Notes: generated by a model not told the origin, from the letters alone. A DNA stretch of 64,000 nucleotides from Chamaecyparis obtusa (GCA_027943335.1 BSBK01006425.1:494001-558000); one strand, 5' to 3'. Positions 36,343-47,790 are shown, counted from the first letter of the stretch. Translations and numbers: made by a program.

Positions 36343-36513
36343 AAGAGTATAAAGAGTATCAGATGAAGAGCATCATATTTATTGTACATAGTTCAAAAGA
36401 GATTCTGAAAATACCAAAAACATTTGAAAAGCATAAAAGATAAAAAATAGTGGAAAATTGAGCATGAAGAAAGAAAAAACATTCAAATATGATCCTCAAA
36501 AAGATGTTGTCTT
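36343..36513 (+). other. Start of the Tat-1 post-integrase non-coding region
   Basis: A-rich sequence after the integrase stop, without coding signal. Confidence 0.6.
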
Positions 36514-36728
36514 GGTGAAAAACTAGCAAATAGGTGCCTTGATGATGTGAAAAGAAAAAAATTGAAAAAAAGAAAAATACAAAAAAATCAAAAAAAGAAG
36601 AAAAGTGCCTTGGTGAAAACCTAGCAAATAGGCACCTTGGTAGCAAAAAAAGAGAAAAAGCTTTAAAAATAGAAAAAAGAGCTTGATCCATTCAATCGGT
36701 GAAAACCTGGTAAATAGGTGCCATTGAA
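36514..36728 (+). ncRNA. Three hairpins with a conserved loop (Tat-1 copies)
   Basis: Three copies of GGTG-AAAACCTGG/AG-YAAATAGG-YRCC: 36514-36538, 36608-36640 and 36691-36728, separated by A-rich runs. The third is the clearest: arms CAAT(c)GGTG (36693-36701) and TGCCATTG (36719-36726) pair throughout using two G-U pairs around a 17-base loop. The second has GGTG/CACC with flanking CC/GG across two T-T mismatches. The same loop occurs in Tat-2 at 59673-59708 and 63174-63250. It would be a structure of the element RNA; function unknown. Confidence 0.6.
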
Positions 36729-38273
36729 AGTCCAAGTCAGTCACATACCAAGAAGTTCACCTTGTAAACATTGCATTCACCAACATTTGTATATATTGCA
36801 TAATAAAACCCCACAGTTGCATTTGCAAGTACCTCAAGATTTTGGTCACCGAATCAAAATTGTCCTAAGTCCCATAAAAAAAATCAATATCAAACTGGGG
36901 GCAATCTACTCTAAAGGAGAGAGGATTCATCAACAAGCTTTATTCAATCAGAGAATCAATTCATCACACTTGAAAGAGGAACACTTAATCAAATCTACAT
37001 CCCAATCCAATTTGAGCCTAAAATGAAAATTGATCCAAGAACGGAAATGACCTTACCTTTATCAGGATTAAAAGTATGAAATAGATGGAACTACACTTGA
37101 ATTATGGATTTGAAAAACATTGCAAATAATTTTTTTTTTTTGGAAGTGTTGACTCAATTGATGAAATCATTTCTTTCTAGCGAATTGATGAAAGTTTTAG
37201 ACTAGACAAGCTATGATGAAAGGATGATATGTTTCTTGATTTCTGAATGACTGTCTTAAAATCAAAGTTTTAAATCATGTATTATTTGTCTAAGGACGTG
37301 GTCATCAAAGAATCATCAAGGACTTGTACATAGGATAAAATAGAGATTTATGCTTGTTTATGCAAACGGATACCTTGGCTATTTTGATCTTCCATATCAT
37401 AATACCAACATCCACTTGCAACATATAATTCAACAAAATCAGCATTCACACTCTCATGATTGGTTTTAATCAGTGATAGTCATACCAAAGAGAGATGGGA
37501 AAGCAGAGGCAAAAAGTATTCATACCATCATAGTTGAACTAGTGATGGTTGTACTAAAAATGGGATTCCAAAAATGCTCAATGATGATTATAAGCTACAA
37601 ATCTTGAATAATGACAGTTAGTTGCATACATTTTAGATTAAGTGTATTGTATATATGTGTTTTGCCTTTCTTAGCTTAAGTTGCAAGGGGATAAATGAAA
37701 TAGGGGGTTCAATTCAAACATCATTATCCTTGATTCCAAACAACAAAAGTGATATTATCTTTTGCATTCATGCATAACATTAATCATTATTCATAAATAT
37801 GAAGAAAATAGAAAAAAATCATTACTCATACATCATTTGCATACATGTAATTAAAGATAGAATTGCATACATTTGAAAAATAAAAAACATAGGATCATCC
37901 ATATCCATATTGCCATAAAAAAATTTGCATCCATACATTGAAAAATAGAAAAACATCTCATAAATCCATACATCAATGCATTCATCTATCTATATCATAA
38001 AAATAAGATACATTGCATCCATCACATAATCACAAGTAAATGCATCATAAACATCATATAGTTTCATATAAAGATAATCTCATAAATCAACTCATCAGGA
38101 GAATGAAGGAGTATATCATCATATATCATCAAAAAAGTGTTCATCAATGGCCCATCAAATCAGTATATCAAGATACAATGTCATGGAAGTGATACAACAA
38201 GTGTCCCAATCAATAAAAACAACATGAAACATGATACAAGGATGTCAAAAATGAGTGACTCTATCATCAATAA
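36729..38273 (+). other. Tat-1 non-coding region with internal purine tract
   Basis: No supported gene. An AAACTGGGGGCAATC tract near 36893-36907 resembles a Ty3/Gypsy polypurine tract but is not followed by an LTR. The remainder is AT-rich with many CATACATTG/ATCCATA-like short repeats (37780-38050). Confidence 0.55.
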
Positions 38274-40046
38274 TCAAGAGCCCATAGTAGCAATTGAACT
38301 GTCCCCAACACCTGATCCATTTGGACCTCTATCATCCTGCCTATCCTGAGGGAGAGGAGCTTGTGAAGTGCTCGCTACACTAGTTCTCTGAATTATCATT
38401 GAAATAAACTACTACATCATAATAGAAACCTGATCTAATCAACCAACAATAGTGGATACCTCTGTCCTCAATGACTACATATCATGTGCTAATGTATCAA
38501 TGCTAGGAGTAGTCTGTGAAGTCTGTCCCATATCCTGAGACTGCTACACCTATGGAGGAACCTGCTGACCTTGTGTAGGCCCTTGTTGTGCCATAACCTC
38601 ATCCTATTGTGCCAAGGCAACTCATTACAATTGAATCAAGGGATCTAAAACACTAGGAACCTACCTAGCAACATCCACATGAGCCTGTCTCTGAGCTCTC
38701 TGCTATCGATGAGCCCTATGCTACCTATTAGCTGCTGCTCTAGGATGTACTACCTCAACTACATCATCCTATTTATCTTTGGCTCCACCCTGAGCATGTC
38801 CACCTCTCACTCATGGTCCATCTCATGCCCTAGAAATAACCTAAGGACCTCTACATCCTTTCCTTCTCTGATGTCTCCTACCACCACCACCACCACCATC
38901 ACATCGACCTGGAATAGGCTCTACTAGATCTATAAAATGAGGAAACTTGTTATGAGACCACCAGTCTTGATACTCATGAGACATACCCGCATCAGCCATA
39001 CCTGCCAACATCTCCCACCTGCAGTAAGCCATACCAGCAATCTAATCCAAGGCAAACTGATAATCAATGAGAGGACCCCACATAGATCTCTCTGCCTATA
39101 CCCAAGCATATAATGTTTCACCCTGAGGCATATCCTGCACTCTACCATATTGTCTAGAAACTCTACCAAAATAGAATCGCTCAATAGTGGTATCAGGCCT
39201 GCCAATCATCCAACAAGGAGCGAACATGTACAGTAACTCATTGGCATCCTCTCTCCAACCCTCACAACCAATGTATGGTTGCCACTGAACCTGATCAAGA
39301 TCATCTATAACCCGACGCCAATAATCTAGATGACCTAAATGATGCTAAATCACCATACCAATGTATAGAAAATCATATGGAAAACCACGAGGTTGAACCC
39401 TATCAGAAATAGGCCTGGTAATAGGGAGGTGCTCCCAAATCCATAACTAAAGAACCAAGGCACTTGCAGATAAGGAAGAAATCTCTCTATATACCACCTC
39501 ATGAAGATCTTGATATAACTGCACCAGCACACAAGAACCCCAATCAAAATGTCAAGGCTGTGCTAATAAATACTCCAATATCCTACCCCAACCAACACAA
39601 AAACCATGACCTCGTCGGTCAGGAAGAAGCAAACTACCAATTAATACACCAAGTAGTGCAGGCAATGTAGGAAAGGAAGAAAAATGTGGCCATGTGATAG
39701 TATAATCATCAATAGTATTGTCCCCAAACACTCATCGACAGACAGTAGAATCATAGACAAAATCATAATAGACTATCTCTCCTTGGTATGGGATACGTAG
39801 CAAATGATACACATCCTCCGGTGTGATCATCATCTTGCCATGTGGAAGATGAAAAGTATTGTGGTTGGAGTGCCAATGCTTTGCCATAGCTATCAATAAC
39901 CCATGGTTCAGCTGGAACCAGGGAAGATTGAGAAGAAAATTCAAACTACAAATCTGGATGACATGGTACTCCACTGGAGTAAGGGCCTGCCTGAGATTGA
40001 TGACCCACGAAGCAATCGATCAGATGTATAATACAAGAAAGTGAGC

Positions 40047-40841
40047 CTATTTGGAAAAACAAAAGAATCATATCAACATATTATATCAAGGAACATCTAA
40101 CATTAATCAAGTTATTCTAATATCCATTTGCTCATCTTGAGTGCATCAAATCTACTAACTCTATATCTTGAGGAAGGAAAATCATTGTTTTATCTCTCTA
40201 GATCTTGAGAGTGAAATATCAAACCATCAACCTATCATATTAGATTGACAAATCACATTCATTGGTATTACTATACTAATATTCTAATCAATTGTTTAGT
40301 TCAAATGCAACAAACCTAATCGTATCATTCAAATTGGTCATCTTGAGTTATTAAATTTTTCATGAAAAAGGTCAAGTACAAGTGAAAATTTTGCAAAAAA
40401 GGCTGCAGGTGTGATTTTAATCACCCCAAGTGACATTTCTCTTAGGTGATGCAAAAATGTTGTTAAGTGACATTAATTCTATCTCAAGTGACAAATTATG
40501 CATAAGCAACAATGAATTCAGCTAGGCGATAATGAAATCGGCCTAGGCGACAATGAATTTCTAGGGTTTGTTAAGTGTAAAAACATATGCAATTTGGTTT
40601 TAAAAACCTAATTATATGCATGAATGTTCTATTCGGAGGTGATAATGCAAGTTTCACAGGTGACATTTAACTACATGGCTGCGTGAGTAAAATGCGCGAA
40701 TGCGACAGTAAAAAGGCATAGGTGACAATGAAATATTCCTAGGCGTGATTTTACATTTTCTAAGCAACGATGAAATAAAAAATTGCAATAAATGCTAATA
40801 AATGAGAAATAAATGCAATGAGGGAGTTCAAAATAAATTAC
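40047..40841 (-). other. Predicted intron of the antisense PMD gene
   Basis: Minus strand: donor CCTTCG|GTAATT at 40841 and acceptor TTTTTCCAAATAG|GCTCAC ending at 40047, preceded by a T-rich tract. Removing these 795 bp joins both exons in the same frame (phase 0), giving PPDYGPS followed by AHFLVLYI. It contains a degenerate repeat array (40425-40785). The prediction rests on consensus and frame only. Confidence 0.62.
40425..40785 (+). repeat. Degenerate 15-bp repeat array inside the predicted intron
   Basis: About a dozen variants of YAGGYGACAATGAAAT, for example AAGTGACATT, TAGGTGATGCAAAAAT, TAGGCGATAATGAAAT, TAGGCGACAATGAATT, CAGGTGACATTTAA, TAGGTGACAATGAAAT and TAAGCAACGATGAAAT, at irregular spacing of roughly 15-90 bp. 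No coding potential. Confidence 0.65.
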
Positions 40842-40916
40842 CGAAGGTCCATAGTCAGGTGGCCTCGCATATCTCTGACACCTCTTGAATCGATGCTCTC
40901 AGATAGGGACAACCAT

Positions 40917-41584
40917 CTCAAAAATAAAAGGAGAACCAGAGCAAAATCACCAAAGACAAAAGTGAAAATGAATAGTAAATCTAGGTTTTTCAACCTATTT
41001 AAGCTAATTTGACCTAATTTTGAGGTGAAATTTTGAATTTGACCTATATTAACCTATTATATTAATTGGGGCAAATTGTGAAGTATGGCATATCATGAGT
41101 GTTTTTCAGAAATGAAAACATATCAATCAATCATTCAAATTTATCAAACCAAAACATTAATATGTTTTATTTCTGAGAGGGCATACTATCAGATAATCAG
41201 ATCAATATCATCAGTAACATCATAAAAAATCAAGGGACCAATCATCAAATCAAAGAGAAAGCTTTTATCATAAATTTTTTTGTAATCAAACCAAAGGGGC
41301 ATCATATCGAATACAATCATCAAATCAGGTTTTGGCATCAAGAGAGTTTCATATCAATCATCAAACCAGGTATCATATCAGGATCAATCATCAAATCAAC
41401 CATCATATTGGGAACTATCATCAGAGAACCACATCAATCAGGAGAGTTTCATATCGATCATAGCTGTATCAATCTCGTATCAAAAATCAAAGGATCGACC
41501 ATCAATGAATCAAGACCTTATCAAGAAAGATTAGAGTATTCTTTGAATTGACATGCTTTGCACATGAACTCAAAGAAGGGCATT
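40917..41584 (+). other. Tat-1 region before the 3' LTR
   Basis: Non-coding; upstream (5') of the antisense gene. Full of ATCAAATCA/ATCATATC short repeats (41200-41540). A purine stretch AAAGAAGGGC near 41571-41582 directly before the LTR is the likely polypurine tract. Confidence 0.6.
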
Positions 41585-42472
41585 TGTAATCACCTAAAAA
41601 TGGACAATGATCAAATCAAAGAAATCAAGTTAAATCAAAGCAAATCAAGGACAAAATTGAATCAATTGAATCACAATGCATAATTAGCCAATCAAAATGA
41701 AAATCAAATCTTAATTCAAGATAAATCAAAATTGAGAGCATTTTAATCAAATGCTATCAAATCAAAATACAATTAAATCAATTAATTGTATAGTCTTGGA
41801 TTAAATTAAATTCAACCCATTCAAGGGGTATATGGCTAAAATAAATCAATTAAATCAATTAATAAATCTCAATTACTCTCAACAACCACAAAGGGAGGAA
41901 AATCAATCAACCAATGAGAGTGAAGGAAAAGACATTCACATGGATCAAGCCAAATTCAATCTCAATCACCCAAAGGGAAAGAGAATCTTGTCCATTGATT
42001 TTGTCTACTTGTCCCAAGCTTTGAGGACACAAACTTTTCATTGTCTTCAAAGGGTGGAACCAAAAACTCAACCAAGGCTTAATCATGATCAAACACAACT
42101 ACACCCTATACCATTGGGAAAATCTATAAAAGGAAGACCAAATTCCTTCATAATTATCAACCACACATCTGAGAATTGCATTGAACCTCTTGCAATTTGA
42201 GTTTAGAAAGGCATTTGAGAGCATAATTAGCATTTATCTTGATAATTTTTAGCTTTAGCATTGTTTATCTTTATCATTCTGATTCTAGGATTGTCATTAA
42301 TGAGAGCTTGTTGAGAGCTTTGCATTAACATTCTTAGTTAGAGAGCCATAGGATGCTCAATTGATCATTAATTTTTCTAAATAGTTTCTCTATTATGGTT
42401 TAAATTAGTTACTATTTCATTTATTATTGATGTTCAACCTTAATTCTATGAAGATGCTTTTCTTAGTATATA
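41585..42472 (+). repeat. 3' LTR of Tat-1
   Basis: 888 bp, the same length as 34872-35759. Starts TGTAATCACC and ends TAGTATATA (CA to TA). Followed by the target duplication GTTAT. Confidence 0.94.
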
Positions 42473-43160
42473 GTTATCACTATCAATGTTGTTTCTAATT
42501 TTATGATGAAATGGTATTTATGATGTAATGAAGATTTGATGATGATAGAGAAAGGGGTTTTTTTGTTGCAGACAAACACTTTATCTTGATTTTTATTATG
42601 AGTTAGTCATGAAGATAAATAATCTATGACAAAATAGTGATTATAATACTCTTGAAAGGCATGTTGTTAAAGTGAAGATTTTTAAAATAGAGAAAATATC
42701 TTTGAGACAATTTGATTTCGAAGGATTTGAAGAATGGTTGTTTATTAGATATTTTATAAAGAAATCAAGTAATCCTCTAGATTAGTATTGTTCTATGTTT
42801 TTGAAAGGATTTGGTGGTCCTAAATTTGTAATGGGTTGGTGCTCCTTGAAGTATGTACTCATAACACTTTTAAGGGGTTGGTGCTCTAAATTCTACCAGT
42901 GAAATCTAATATAAAACTTATTAATAGTATTTTTTCACCCTTTAAGGGTTTTCCACTCAAATACGGACGTCATGGTGTTATACTTGTGCCTTGAATATCT
43001 TTGATTATTTTATCTAATGTTGTTGTTATTATCTTATGATATGGTAAAAATGTTAAGATCATTATGTTAAAGTTTTTATTGGTTAAGATTCTTATTGCTT
43101 ATATAGATCATTGATTCAACATTCCTCCCCCTCCCCTCTCTTAGTTGTCCTAGTTATCCA
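42473..43160 (+). repeat. Copia-type LTR remnant, right part (tentative)
   Basis: After the GTTAT copy: GGGTTGGTGCTC twice (42834 and 42880), GGGTTTTCCACTCAAATACGG near 42948, and a pyrimidine-rich end ATTCCTCCCCCTCCCCTCTC near 43119. These parallel the GGGTTTCCAC and CACCCCCCTCTC landmarks at the ends of the Copia-2 and Copia-3 LTRs. No coding sequence. Confidence 0.4.
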
Positions 43161-43389
43161 ATGATAAATTCCTCTTATGTATCATCTTCAATATTGATTG
43201 TATCAAGGGATAGTTGGTATTTTCTTTTTTCTTTTTTTGATGACATTGGTGGAGGTGTGGTTAATTCCTTGAGTAGGAGTAGTGGGTACATTAGTGTTTT
43301 ATGTAGAAGGATCCATTAATCTTGTTCACTTCCTCCTGGGAAGAGCTTCTTCTTCATCTTCTTCCTCTTCTGACTCATATATTCTCAAT
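43161..43389. other. Unassigned spacer left of Copia-3
   Basis: T-rich non-coding sequence with a CTTCTTCTTCATCTTC stretch. Nothing further recognised. Its last five bases, TCAAT, would be the Copia-3 target duplication; the partner is outside the window. Confidence 0.4.
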
Positions 43390-44865
43390 TGTTGGAAACT
43401 GAAATTGAAACAATTATTGTATTGTCATTGATGTCAAACCTTAATTGGTAGGACTGTTGCTACTTAGGAAAGTACTATATCTATGGTGAGAAGGGAAAGA
43501 AGGGTTGGTAACAATAACACCTAAGGAAAGGTTTAGTTATCTTGATACTACAAAGAGTACTTGATTATGTTGCACAATGATGAGACAATATATTGTTTAT
43601 CTTAGTAAAGTTGAAGACTAAACTGATAGGCTTAACCGAGCAAAAGTGAAGAAATCATGTTTAAGCCAAGTTATGACAGAGTCAACTGAGTTAGTGGATG
43701 TCGAGAAAAAATCTAGTGTCGACCGAGTATCAGTAAATTGTCGAGGATGACGATATTTGCTGAGGAAATAGTTTCAGTAGTGACCGAGTGTTTTACATGG
43801 GGACCAAGTGGATGATCACAGCATTGACCGAGCATCAGCAATTTATATTTGAAGAGAATTCATTTTGGAGATGACATTGTTTGAATTCTTGGATTATGTA
43901 AACCGTGTTGACTTTATTTATTGATTGTATGGAAGCATTTAATGTTTTGTAAAATGTTTTATTATGAGATTTGAGATGATTCTAGAAGAGGAAACAAAGA
44001 ACATGAAGCAGGTAGATTCAATGAATCTGACCTAACCCTAAGATCTACAAAGGAGATTAAGTAGCAAAAGAAAAGTTAACCTAACAAGGGAAAGTATTAA
44101 GGAAGCCAAAGCATTAGGTATGAGTATGCATGGGTGAAGTAGATGCTGGAAGAATAGTAAGTTTTATTGACTATATAAGTGAAAAGGCTGAAGGAAAAGT
44201 GTGGTGATTGCTTGAAGGAAAGTTTCGAGCAGATCAGAGATGAAGATGGAAAAGTTTCAAAGTTAGTAAACCATCATTTGTGTATGGAATTGGATTTGAT
44301 ATTTGCAAAGTGAGTTGTATGTTTTCAAATCAATACCACTGCTACTTTCTAACCATTGTAACAGTCAAAATCCTTTTAACATAGGTTGACCTAACAGTCA
44401 TATGTTAAATCCTTTGAACAAGGTTGCATTCTAATGGAGTGCATGTAAGTCCTTTGACCAGGCTCACTTTTAATAGGGTGATTGAAATCCTTTAACCGGG
44501 TCACACTTGACAGTGTGTATTGTAACCTTTGGTAGGGTTGGCTTTTAACCGAGCTCACTTCAAAAGAGTGAAAATAATAGTAGCATGTTACAAAGTGGTT
44601 TTTCCCATATTGGGTTTCCACTATAAATCCTGGTATTATTACTTGTGTGAATGTTTTGGTTTGAACATTTCTATGTTTTACAAGTTAGATATAGCTAGGT
44701 AGTGGATTGCTGAGTTATATGTTTTTGTTATTGAATCAATGGTGTCCAAGTTTGTTTTGGTTGCTTGATCTGATTTAAAGTAAAGTTTTTGAAGTTGTTT
44801 TATACATCAGGACTTGAGAACAACTAATTCACCCCCCCTCTCTATTGTTCTAAATCATATTAACA
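43390..44865 (+). repeat. 5' LTR of Copia-3 (by position and ends)
   Basis: Starts TGTTGGAAACTG and ends CATATTAACA directly before the primer site. The CACCCCCCCTCTC run is near 44831. TATA candidate TATATAAG at 44172-44179. Its partner copy is outside the window, so the start is inferred from the TG end only. Confidence 0.72.
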
Positions 44866-44867
44866 AT

Positions 44868-44879
44868 TAGTATTAGAGT
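44868..44879 (+). promoter_or_regulatory. Primer-binding site of Copia-3
   Basis: TAGTATTAGAGT; differs from TGGTATCAGAGC by three transitions (G to A, C to T, C to T), two bases after the LTR end. Confidence 0.7.
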
Positions 44880-44931
44880 TGTGTTGCTTATTGGTGTTTA
44901 CAAAAAGCAAGTTTAAAGGGACTTGAAACAA

Positions 44932-45231
44932 ATGATCAAGATGTATAAGAAGGAGGTATCGAAGATGAATAAGGAAAATTTCCCTACATGGAAAAGCTTG
45001 AAGAAGCTACATCTGGCTGGTATTGGTGATTCCACAAAGTACTACATTGAGCATAATTATGTCACACCTATTGCACCTTTGACTACCAAGGAAATGAGAG
45101 CCAAGCAAGAACATAATCGAGCAATGTTGGAAATTGCATCTGCCCTAAGCTATCCAGAATTTGAAGATGTTAAGGACTGCATAACTACTAAAGATATGTG
45201 GGACACTCTTGCAAGGATCTATGGTGGTGAT
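44932..45231 (+). pseudogene. Copia-3 gag, N-terminal part
   Basis: ATG at 44932 (MIKMYKKEVSKMNKEN), then FPTWKSLKKLHLAGIGDS, IASALSYPEFEDVKDCITT and KDMWDTLARIYGGD. Open to the point where the 2.6-kb insertion starts; it continues at 47864. The intact start shows what the damaged start of Copia-2 once looked like. Confidence 0.85.
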
Positions 45232-46381
45232 TGTTATACACTGAATTTGCACCCTTAGTTCAAGCTTTCGTAGTCTTGATAACTCAGTATAACAAGGGAA
45301 TCATCTCAAGGTTGTGGGACCTTTTGCTAACTGAGATGAGACCTCCAAGTTCTAGGCTGGTTCCTCTTGGATAGTCACCTAGATTTTCTCTTAACATGAA
45401 ATGTAAACTTTTGAGGGAAAGGGATAGGAGTACATGAAAGGAAATGACTGAAAGCAAATATACCTAGTAGGTGATGCACTGAACTTGGGTTTGGATCTCA
45501 GTACAGAGGGATGAAACCAATGAAGGAATTAGGTCTAATAGGTCACCACTCACTAGATAGGCTTGCATAAGTATTTCATAGGAAGGCCTGAACATAAAAC
45601 TCAACCTATGACCTGCAAACAAACATCCTCCTCTGCAACTAGGTGTGGGAATGAGACAAAACTGCTAGGGGCTGTAGTATGCCCACAAAACATCTAAATT
45701 AGATCAGACACAGTAACACACAAATCACAAAAAGTGAGAGGGACCAAGAACCCCAATTTCCATTGAAAACATGCATAAACTTCAATCCAATAAGAGACAA
45801 GCCAAACAAGGAAGGCATGAGGACAAGAAAAATGTTATAGAATGCTTTGCAATATTTGTATTATCAATGAGAACTCACAAGATGTGGAAAAATAGAGAGC
45901 TAGAAGAAATGCTACAGATGATTTTCCCAAAAAAATGACTTTCTTTTTACAAAATGTGAATTTTGAGCACTACAGGCTCCAAAAAAGATTATATACATCC
46001 CCTGCACGCAGGTAGGAACCAAACTTTTAGGGCTACATAGGTATGCATAAAATAATCTGGCCCTAAAATAGTCACTTTTGATCAAAAATATGCTCTGTAA
46101 ATATCACAACTGATCAGATATCTTCTTTGTGTGCCCATGCCTGAATTGATCATGCCTGTAGATAAAAGACCTGGATTCAATAACCTCCCTGCAAGCCCAT
46201 ATGGCCATGAATGTGCAAAATCTGATCCCATACTGGAAAGGACTCAAAATGTCACCCAAAAGATCTCTACAAATATCTATCCAATTGCAACTGCCTCTAG
46301 AAATCATCAACCTTAGCTACCCGCACAAATCTCCCTTAGAAGAAAGCTAAAAAAGGGCCACACTGCCCTAAAATGAGCTTG

Positions 46382-47555
46382 GTCGCATGATCGCATGAGG
46401 CTAGGAAGCCACATGCGATCATGCGACTACCTTGAAAACTACCACCACTTTGCCACGTAAGACAACTGGGCCCTGCAAAATCCACCACTTGCCAAGCTTC
46501 ATGGACCGCCAGCCATCATACTTGCCAAACTCGCCACGTGGCCCAATAGGAGCCGACCACATGGTTGGACCCATGACCATACTACCTTGAAAAGTCAGTG
46601 GTCGCATGATCACATGAGCCAAAAGGCCTTCATGCGATCATGTGACAAACCTTTGAACACTATTGCTCTTGCCACGTGGATGCTTAAGACCCGCAAAACT
46701 ACACTGCAAAACCTAAACCTGGTTTACCTCAGGTTTCAAACTCCCCTTATCGCCAAGTCATGTGAACTTTCTTAACCTCGGGCACCTATTTAGTGACTAC
46801 GCAAAATCCGTTGATCTCTGCTTCATCCGACGGTAGTCATTGAGTCTTGAAAAACTTTTGGCATATTCCCTTCCGTCAGGAGATTATCGGACTAAGGGAA
46901 GTCACTGAATTGCTAGATAGAAGGAATATTCCTCTTTTCAATGCAAGATTACCTGACCGAACATAGAACCGGGCCCACCTCCAACTACGCAACCGTGCAA
47001 AGCTTGCCAAATCCTGAGCCTGGTACCACCATGTGTCACTCCCTTACTCATCCCGGTAGCTATCCCAACAAACACCTCGACACCCCAGAACGGACCCATA
47101 GAAAACACCTTGGCACCCCAAGCATAGGACCCACCGCAACCACTAGATTCCCATCTAACGGTTGTCGCATGATCGTATGGGATTGGAAGATCTGATGAGA
47201 TCATACGACCACCGTCAGATCTCCTCATACTTGCGCCAATGTAGAAACCTTGGGCCCCACTAACTGCCTGTCATAGTTGATGGTTTGTTGCATGATTTCA
47301 TGTGGTCATGAGACCGCATGTGATCATGCGACCAACCGCTTGACTTAACTGCCGAACCATGAACCACCACCACTGAAACTGCTGACGGTTTGTCACATGG
47401 TCGCATGGGCTTGGAAGAGCCCATGCAATCATGCAACAAACCACATGATGCCACCTCGATAACTGCATGTTGATCACTGATTGGAGATACCACATCAATG
47501 GTTGTCATGTGATCTCATGGGATTGGGAGATCCCATGCGATCATGCGATGGCCAT
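46382..47555 (+). repeat. Array of six imperfect hairpins (GTCGCATGATCGCATG arms)
   Basis: Hairpins at 46382-46427 (arms 20 of 21 paired, loop AGGA), 46601-46646, 47159-47214, 47282-47337 (21 of 26), 47387-47432 (21 of 26) and 47498-47555. All share GTCGCATGATCGCATG in the left arm and its complement in the right arm, with loops of about four bases. Spacing is irregular (about 220, 510, 70, 50 and 65 bp between them). In the outer parts the arms differ between hairpins (AGGCT, AGGCC, GGGCT, GGGAT) but still pair within each. Confidence 0.85.
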
Positions 47556-47665
47556 CGGATCTTGACTGTAGTGGAATGGCCTTAGGCACTGTGACCCGCC
47601 TGATCGAAGTTGCGCGCTTAGGGTCAAAACATAGAGGATGCCAAAAAGATAAAGGGTTTTCAAGC

Positions 47666-47790
47666 AAAGGCCAAAAACACACCAAATTTTCAGAGCTGAG
47701 AGGTCGAAAACACACCAAATTTTCAGAGAAAAAAGCAAAAACATCTCGAGCCTATAGAGAAGAGGTCGAAAACACACTGGGTTTTTGACA
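47666..47790 (+). repeat. Tandem repeat near the end of the solo-LTR-like insertion
   Basis: Three spaced copies related to GTCGAAAACACACCAAATTT at about 47668, 47703 and 47766; the first two extend to TTTTCAGAG, the third diverges after CACAC. Confidence 0.7.

Larger units (their letters stand above)
38274..40916 (-). pseudogene. Antisense plant mobile domain (PMD) gene inside Tat-1, two exons
   Basis: Runs opposite to Tat-1, between integrase and the 3' LTR. Exon 1 (40916-40842): ATG, then EHRFKRCQRYARPPDYGPS. Exon 2 (40046-38274) keeps one frame for 591 codons. It contains ASWVINLRQALTPVEYHV, CSLNFLLNLPWFQLNHGLL, HGKMMITPEDVYHLLRIPY, LLGVLIGSLLLPDRRGHG, WREDANELLYMFAPCWMIG, RPDTTIERFYFGRVSRQYG, MAYCRWEMLAGMADAG, a Gly-rich/basic stretch (RCDGGGGGGRRHQRRKG), then a Gln-rich tail. 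The ITPEDVYHLLRIP block is characteristic of PMD (aminotransferase-like) proteins. There is no frameshift, but about two dozen stops, nearly all TAG or TGA. Antisense extra genes after integrase are known in Tat elements; the function is unclear. Confidence 0.82.
34872..42472 (+). mobile_element. Tat-1, Tat-lineage Ty3/Gypsy element with internal deletion and antisense gene
   Basis: Two 888-bp LTRs and an exact target duplication GTTAT (34867-34871 and 42473-42477). The left LTR, which ends in CA, joins directly to the integrase C-terminus; primer site, gag, protease, RT, both RNase H domains and the integrase core are gone. Downstream of integrase come a hairpin region, an internal ACTGGGGGCAA tract, a long non-coding stretch, an antisense PMD gene and the 3' LTR. 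The surviving integrase is closely similar to that of Tat-2, and the LTR starts are alike (TGTAATCACCTAAAAAT against TGTAGACACCTAAAAAT). LTRs differ at about 3% of positions by eye. Confidence 0.93.

Noticed and set aside
36893..36907. ACTGGGGGCAA tract as the functional polypurine tract of Tat-1
   Set aside because: No LTR follows; the LTR starts at 41585 with its own purine stretch. It may be a second, internal tract or a relic.
46382..47555. Inverted repeats as a CRISPR array or tRNA cluster
   Set aside because: Spacing is irregular, units are hairpins with 4-base loops rather than repeat-spacer units, there is no cloverleaf, and the setting is a plant retroelement.
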